This document shows, piece after piece, positions 5,782-8,249 of a stretch of 8,249 nt of DNA. The stretch is from an uncultured Bacillota bacterium. GTDB lineage: Bacteria; Bacillota_I; Bacilli_A; RF39; UBA660. The DNA is taken from assembly GCA_947179265.1 (NCBI GenBank), contig CAMXBB010000053.1:1-8249 (forward strand), written 5' to 3'. Every line of letters starts with the position of its first letter. Positions within the stretch are counted from its first letter, which is position 1. Under the pieces are notes generated by a model that worked only from the letters and a program-made list of their open reading frames with translations, was not told the DNA's origin and searched no databases. A program made the translations under genes and the position numbers.

Positions 5782-6906
5782 TTATTTTAGATTCTTTAAC
5801 TTCTCATAGTTCTTATCAAAACTATTTAAAAAGTCGTTTACTTCGCTAGGAAGCGTCATATAAGATAAACTTATTCTTATAGTAGTTTCACTTCTCTTTA
5901 AATCATTATACATATTCATTACTGATTCGCTTCTTTTACCATGTGAACAAGCCGTATTACTAGATACATATACTTCATCAGATTCTAAGGCATGAATAAA
6001 AGTTTCTGGTTTAATATCCATTAAACTGATATTTAAAATATGCGGAATGCAATACTTACTCGTATTAATCTTAATATCAGGATATTTTCTTAAATGAGTA
6101 ATAATCATCTCATTATATTTTCTTACCTGTTCTTCCTTCTTAGATAAGTCTTTTAAAGCAAGCCTTAAAGCTTTTGAAAAAGCAACTATTAAAGGAAGTG
6201 GTGGTGTTCCTGGATTTAACACTCCTTCTTCTGATCCAAATAGTATTGGTGTTAAGACAAGATTCTTATTCTTATATAGAAGTCCAATACCTTTAGGTCC
6301 ATAAATTTTATGTCCACTCATACTAGCTAAATCAACATCGGTAATATTCATATTAACCTTACCGATAGCTTGGGTCATATCGCTATGTAAAATACAATTT
6401 TCATTATTCTTTCTTATAACTTGTCTTACAGTTTTTAAAGGTTGGCGCACACCAGTTTCCGAATTAACAGCACAAATACTTACTAAGATAGTATCCTTGG
6501 TAACCTTCCTTTTCAAATCTTCAAAATCGATTACACCTTCTTCGGTTACATCAACATAATCAATTACAAAACCTAGTTTTTCTAGATGTTTTGCTATTCC
6601 ATAGATACTAGGATGTTCCATCTTTGATATTACAATTCGGTTACCATATCTTCGATATGTTAATGCTGTTCCAATCAAAGCCATGTTATTAGCTTCTGTT
6701 GCTCCACTAGTATAAATAAATTCACTCTCTTTAATACCAAATAGTTCTGATATCTGTTTACTAGCACTCATCATTAATTCATGAGATTTAACTCCCAAAG
6801 TGTGCATACTGTTGGGATTACCAAAATATTCTTCAGTTACCTTATTATAACTATCTAATACCTCTGGTAAAACAGGTGTTGTTGCCGAATAATCTAAATA
6901 TACCAT
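5782..6906 (-). CDS. Cysteine desulfurase (IscS/NifS family, PLP-dependent)
   Basis: This 374-residue aminotransferase-fold enzyme removes sulfur from L-cysteine as an enzyme-bound persulfide, which feeds Fe-S cluster or thio-tRNA/thiamine synthesis. The expected residues are present: YLDYSATTP at the N-terminus, TSGATEANN (66-74) for the phosphate, His98 in MEHPS, Asp176 and Gln179 near the PLP ring, Lys200 in SGHKIYGPKG as the PLP Schiff base, and Cys320 in NTACSHGK as the persulfide carrier. The segment usually reading R(P/S)GT is NPGTPP (231-236), so a common Arg is Asn here. GAGGTGA lies close to the start and the ATG shares one base with the ezrA stop (TAATG), so the pair is translationally coupled. 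In many Bacillota the desulfurase near ezrA is followed by thiI; here trpS follows instead. Confidence 0.95.
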   Translation of the reverse strand: MVYLDYSATTPVLPEVLDSYNKVTEEYFGNPNSMHTLGVKSHELMMSASKQISELFGIKESEFIYTSGATEANNMALIGTALTYRRYGNRIVISKMEHPSIYGIAKHLEKLGFVIDYVDVTEEGVIDFEDLKRKVTKDTILVSICAVNSETGVRQPLKTVRQVIRKNNENCILHSDMTQAIGKVNMNITDVDLASMSGHKIYGPKGIGLLYKNKNLVLTPILFGSEEGVLNPGTPPLPLIVAFSKALRLALKDLSKKEEQVRKYNEMIITHLRKYPDIKINTSKYCIPHILNISLMDIKPETFIHALESDEVYVSSNTACSHGKRSESVMNMYNDLKRSETTIRISLSYMTLPSEVNDFLNSFDKNYEKLKNLK

Positions 6907-8249
6907 TATCTCACCTCTTGTTTATTTTCATTCTTATATGCATCTAATAATCGTTTATGAATACCAGGTTCAACTATATTAATAGAATTAATAGCATACT
7001 CCAAACTACTCTTAAAGTTTCCTTTAAAGAATTCTCTTTCAGCTCTCATTAATCCTTGATCTATCGTCTTATTTAGAGCACGATATCTATTACCATATAC
7101 GATAGCATTTTCAGCCATTGATGCCGTTTTTACAAGCTCAATAGAGGTATTATATACCTTAAGCACCAAATCTCTTGCCGTATCAACTCTGGTATTTAAT
7201 ACCTTAATAGATATTGGTTGCTTTTCAAGTTCTATTATTAAATCTCTTAAAGCATCACTTGCTTCATCTAATTCAACATAGTAACTTCTTGGTACTGTTG
7301 GTAGTTTAAATGTATTCATATGATTTTTAGCTTGTTTAATTATACTCTTAATTTCATCCAATTGTTCACGAGCTCTTATTTCATCCTCTTTTAGAGAGCC
7401 TAAACTTCTTAATGTATAATCTAATTTTTCTTCTGCTTTAACTAAACGAAAATTAATCTTCTCCATCTCTTTTGATAATCTTGTAAATGCTGTATTCTTT
7501 TTTCTAAACTCATCTACAACACCATCATAAAGACTTCGACATTCGTCAATCTCTTGGTTAAGCTCACCAATTATTTTAACATCATCATCTGTTAAATCAT
7601 AGCTATATTTAATATCATCAATCTTACTTGAAATATTAGTAATTATTTTTTTTAACTTCTTACATTTTAATATTACACTTCTTAAATATTCATCAAATAG
7701 TTTCTTAGCTATTTTTTCCTTATCAAAATCAGCATATAAACGATCAAAATAATCCATGATAGTTCTAAGCTCAAATATTGAATCTTCAAGATTTAAAACA
7801 TTTAATCTATCAAAGATATCAGCAACCTTCTTTTCTGATTCGGTTATATTATATTCAATATTTAAATAATCTAAATTATATCCTTCAGATACCATCTTTT
7901 CACTTATTTTAGATATCTCTTTTATTCTATTAGGTATCATGCTCTTGCCCATCAGAATAATAGATGGAGCTTCATCGATTACAATACGAAGATTACCTAT
8001 CGTATCATCTAAGGCTTTTACTATTTTACCTACTTCTGAATATACATTGTTTTCCATTGCCATTTCAAAAGCTGAAAATAATTTATCAATATTTTCAAAT
8101 TGTAATTCCAAAGGTATTTGTACTATCGAATAATCCTCTTTATTACTATTATTATATTTTAAGAATATTGTACGATAATCAGTCTTTAGTTTAGTAACAA
8201 GTTCTCTGTTTCTTTGTTCAGATAAAGTTATCTCTTTAATATCATCAAG
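6906..8249 (-). CDS. ezrA: Septation ring formation regulator EzrA, C-terminal part (5' end outside window)
   Basis: The frame stays open to the window edge; 447 codons are visible, against about 560 residues for typical EzrA. The N-terminal membrane anchor and roughly the first 110 residues are therefore missing here. EzrA binds FtsZ at the membrane and limits Z-ring formation to midcell. The visible part is almost all charged coiled-coil/spectrin-like helices with no Trp. The C-terminal family signature is clear: LKEDEIRAREQLDEI, the P-rich LPTVPRSYY segment, YGNRYR (visible residues 385-390, the conserved QNR-type patch) and INIVEPGIHKRL. A TTG at 8109-8111 could be mistaken for a start, but upstream codons (EQRNRELVTKLKTDYRT) fit EzrA, so it is internal. 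Its TAA overlaps the desulfurase ATG. Confidence 0.93.
   Translation of the reverse strand, partial: LDDIKEITLSEQRNRELVTKLKTDYRTIFLKYNNSNKEDYSIVQIPLELQFENIDKLFSAFEMAMENNVYSEVGKIVKALDDTIGNLRIVIDEAPSIILMGKSMIPNRIKEISKISEKMVSEGYNLDYLNIEYNITESEKKVADIFDRLNVLNLEDSIFELRTIMDYFDRLYADFDKEKIAKKLFDEYLRSVILKCKKLKKIITNISSKIDDIKYSYDLTDDDVKIIGELNQEIDECRSLYDGVVDEFRKKNTAFTRLSKEMEKINFRLVKAEEKLDYTLRSLGSLKEDEIRAREQLDEIKSIIKQAKNHMNTFKLPTVPRSYYVELDEASDALRDLIIELEKQPISIKVLNTRVDTARDLVLKVYNTSIELVKTASMAENAIVYGNRYRALNKTIDQGLMRAEREFFKGNFKSSLEYAINSINIVEPGIHKRLLDAYKNENKQEVR

Noticed and set aside
6906..8111. A complete 401-residue protein starting at TTG 8111
   Set aside because: The minus-strand frame stays open to 8249 and the upstream codons match EzrA; there is no ribosome site before the TTG.
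7939..8194. Two overlapping plus-strand frames (64 and 76 codons)
   Set aside because: Both are antisense to ezrA coding sequence, which continues openly to the window edge; composition is shadow-like.
1..8249. Mycoplasma-type code (TGA as Trp)
   Set aside because: TGA ends four genes, including the ATGA overlap, and all Trp codons seen are TGG with no in-frame TGA inside conserved domains.
1..8249. Mobile element, prophage, defence island or CRISPR array
   Set aside because: No transposase, integrase, regularly spaced repeats or defence domains; the genes are mostly housekeeping with uniform composition.

Overview
This is an AT-rich chromosomal segment of a low-GC Bacillota bacterium, most likely of the Bacilli (possibly an uncultured gut Bacilli/Mollicutes-related lineage). 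The signs are an ezrA-type septation regulator, a Trp T-box in front of trpS, AGGAGG/GAGGTGA-type ribosome sites, tight gene packing and strong intrinsic terminators. TGA is used as a stop (four genes), Trp is always TGG, and one gene pair shares an ATGA start/stop overlap, so the code is the standard bacterial one and not the Mycoplasma code. I see no CRISPR array, insertion sequence, prophage module, tRNA or rRNA.

Layout. All genes but the first are on the minus strand, so transcription runs from right to left. At the right edge is the 3' part of ezrA (its start lies outside the window), overlapping by one base (TAATG) a cysteine desulfurase gene. About 350 bases of non-coding DNA follow (5426-5781). 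They hold a strong promoter, a complete tryptophan T-box leader with its terminator, and a 12-codon leader ORF containing one Trp codon; trpS comes next and ends in a terminator whose stem includes its stop codon. Then come a Nudix hydrolase and a DUF368 (PopT-like, undecaprenyl-phosphate translocase family) membrane protein, coupled by ATGA and closed by a strong terminator. Further left are a 76-residue sigma-region-4-like HTH protein, a cold-shock protein with a terminator, a DUF2974 (Mbeg1-like) alpha/beta hydrolase, and a RimJ/RimL-type GNAT acetyltransferase. The last of these converges on a small plus-strand Cro/C1-type HTH gene across a bidirectional terminator at about 277-305.

How the genes work together. 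Most are housekeeping: division control (EzrA), sulfur mobilisation (cysteine desulfurase), Trp-tRNA charging under tRNA-Trp control (T-box-trpS), envelope lipid-carrier recycling (DUF368 with a coupled Nudix enzyme) and cold/RNA-chaperone functions (Csp).

I do not see a clear new defence or mobile system. The most interesting points are the short Trp-containing ORF, with a near-ideal ribosome site, between the T-box terminator and trpS; the degenerate T-box antiterminator that still keeps the UGGC tRNA-contact bases; the absence of a terminator between the ezrA-desulfurase pair and that riboswitch; and the coupled Nudix/DUF368 pair.
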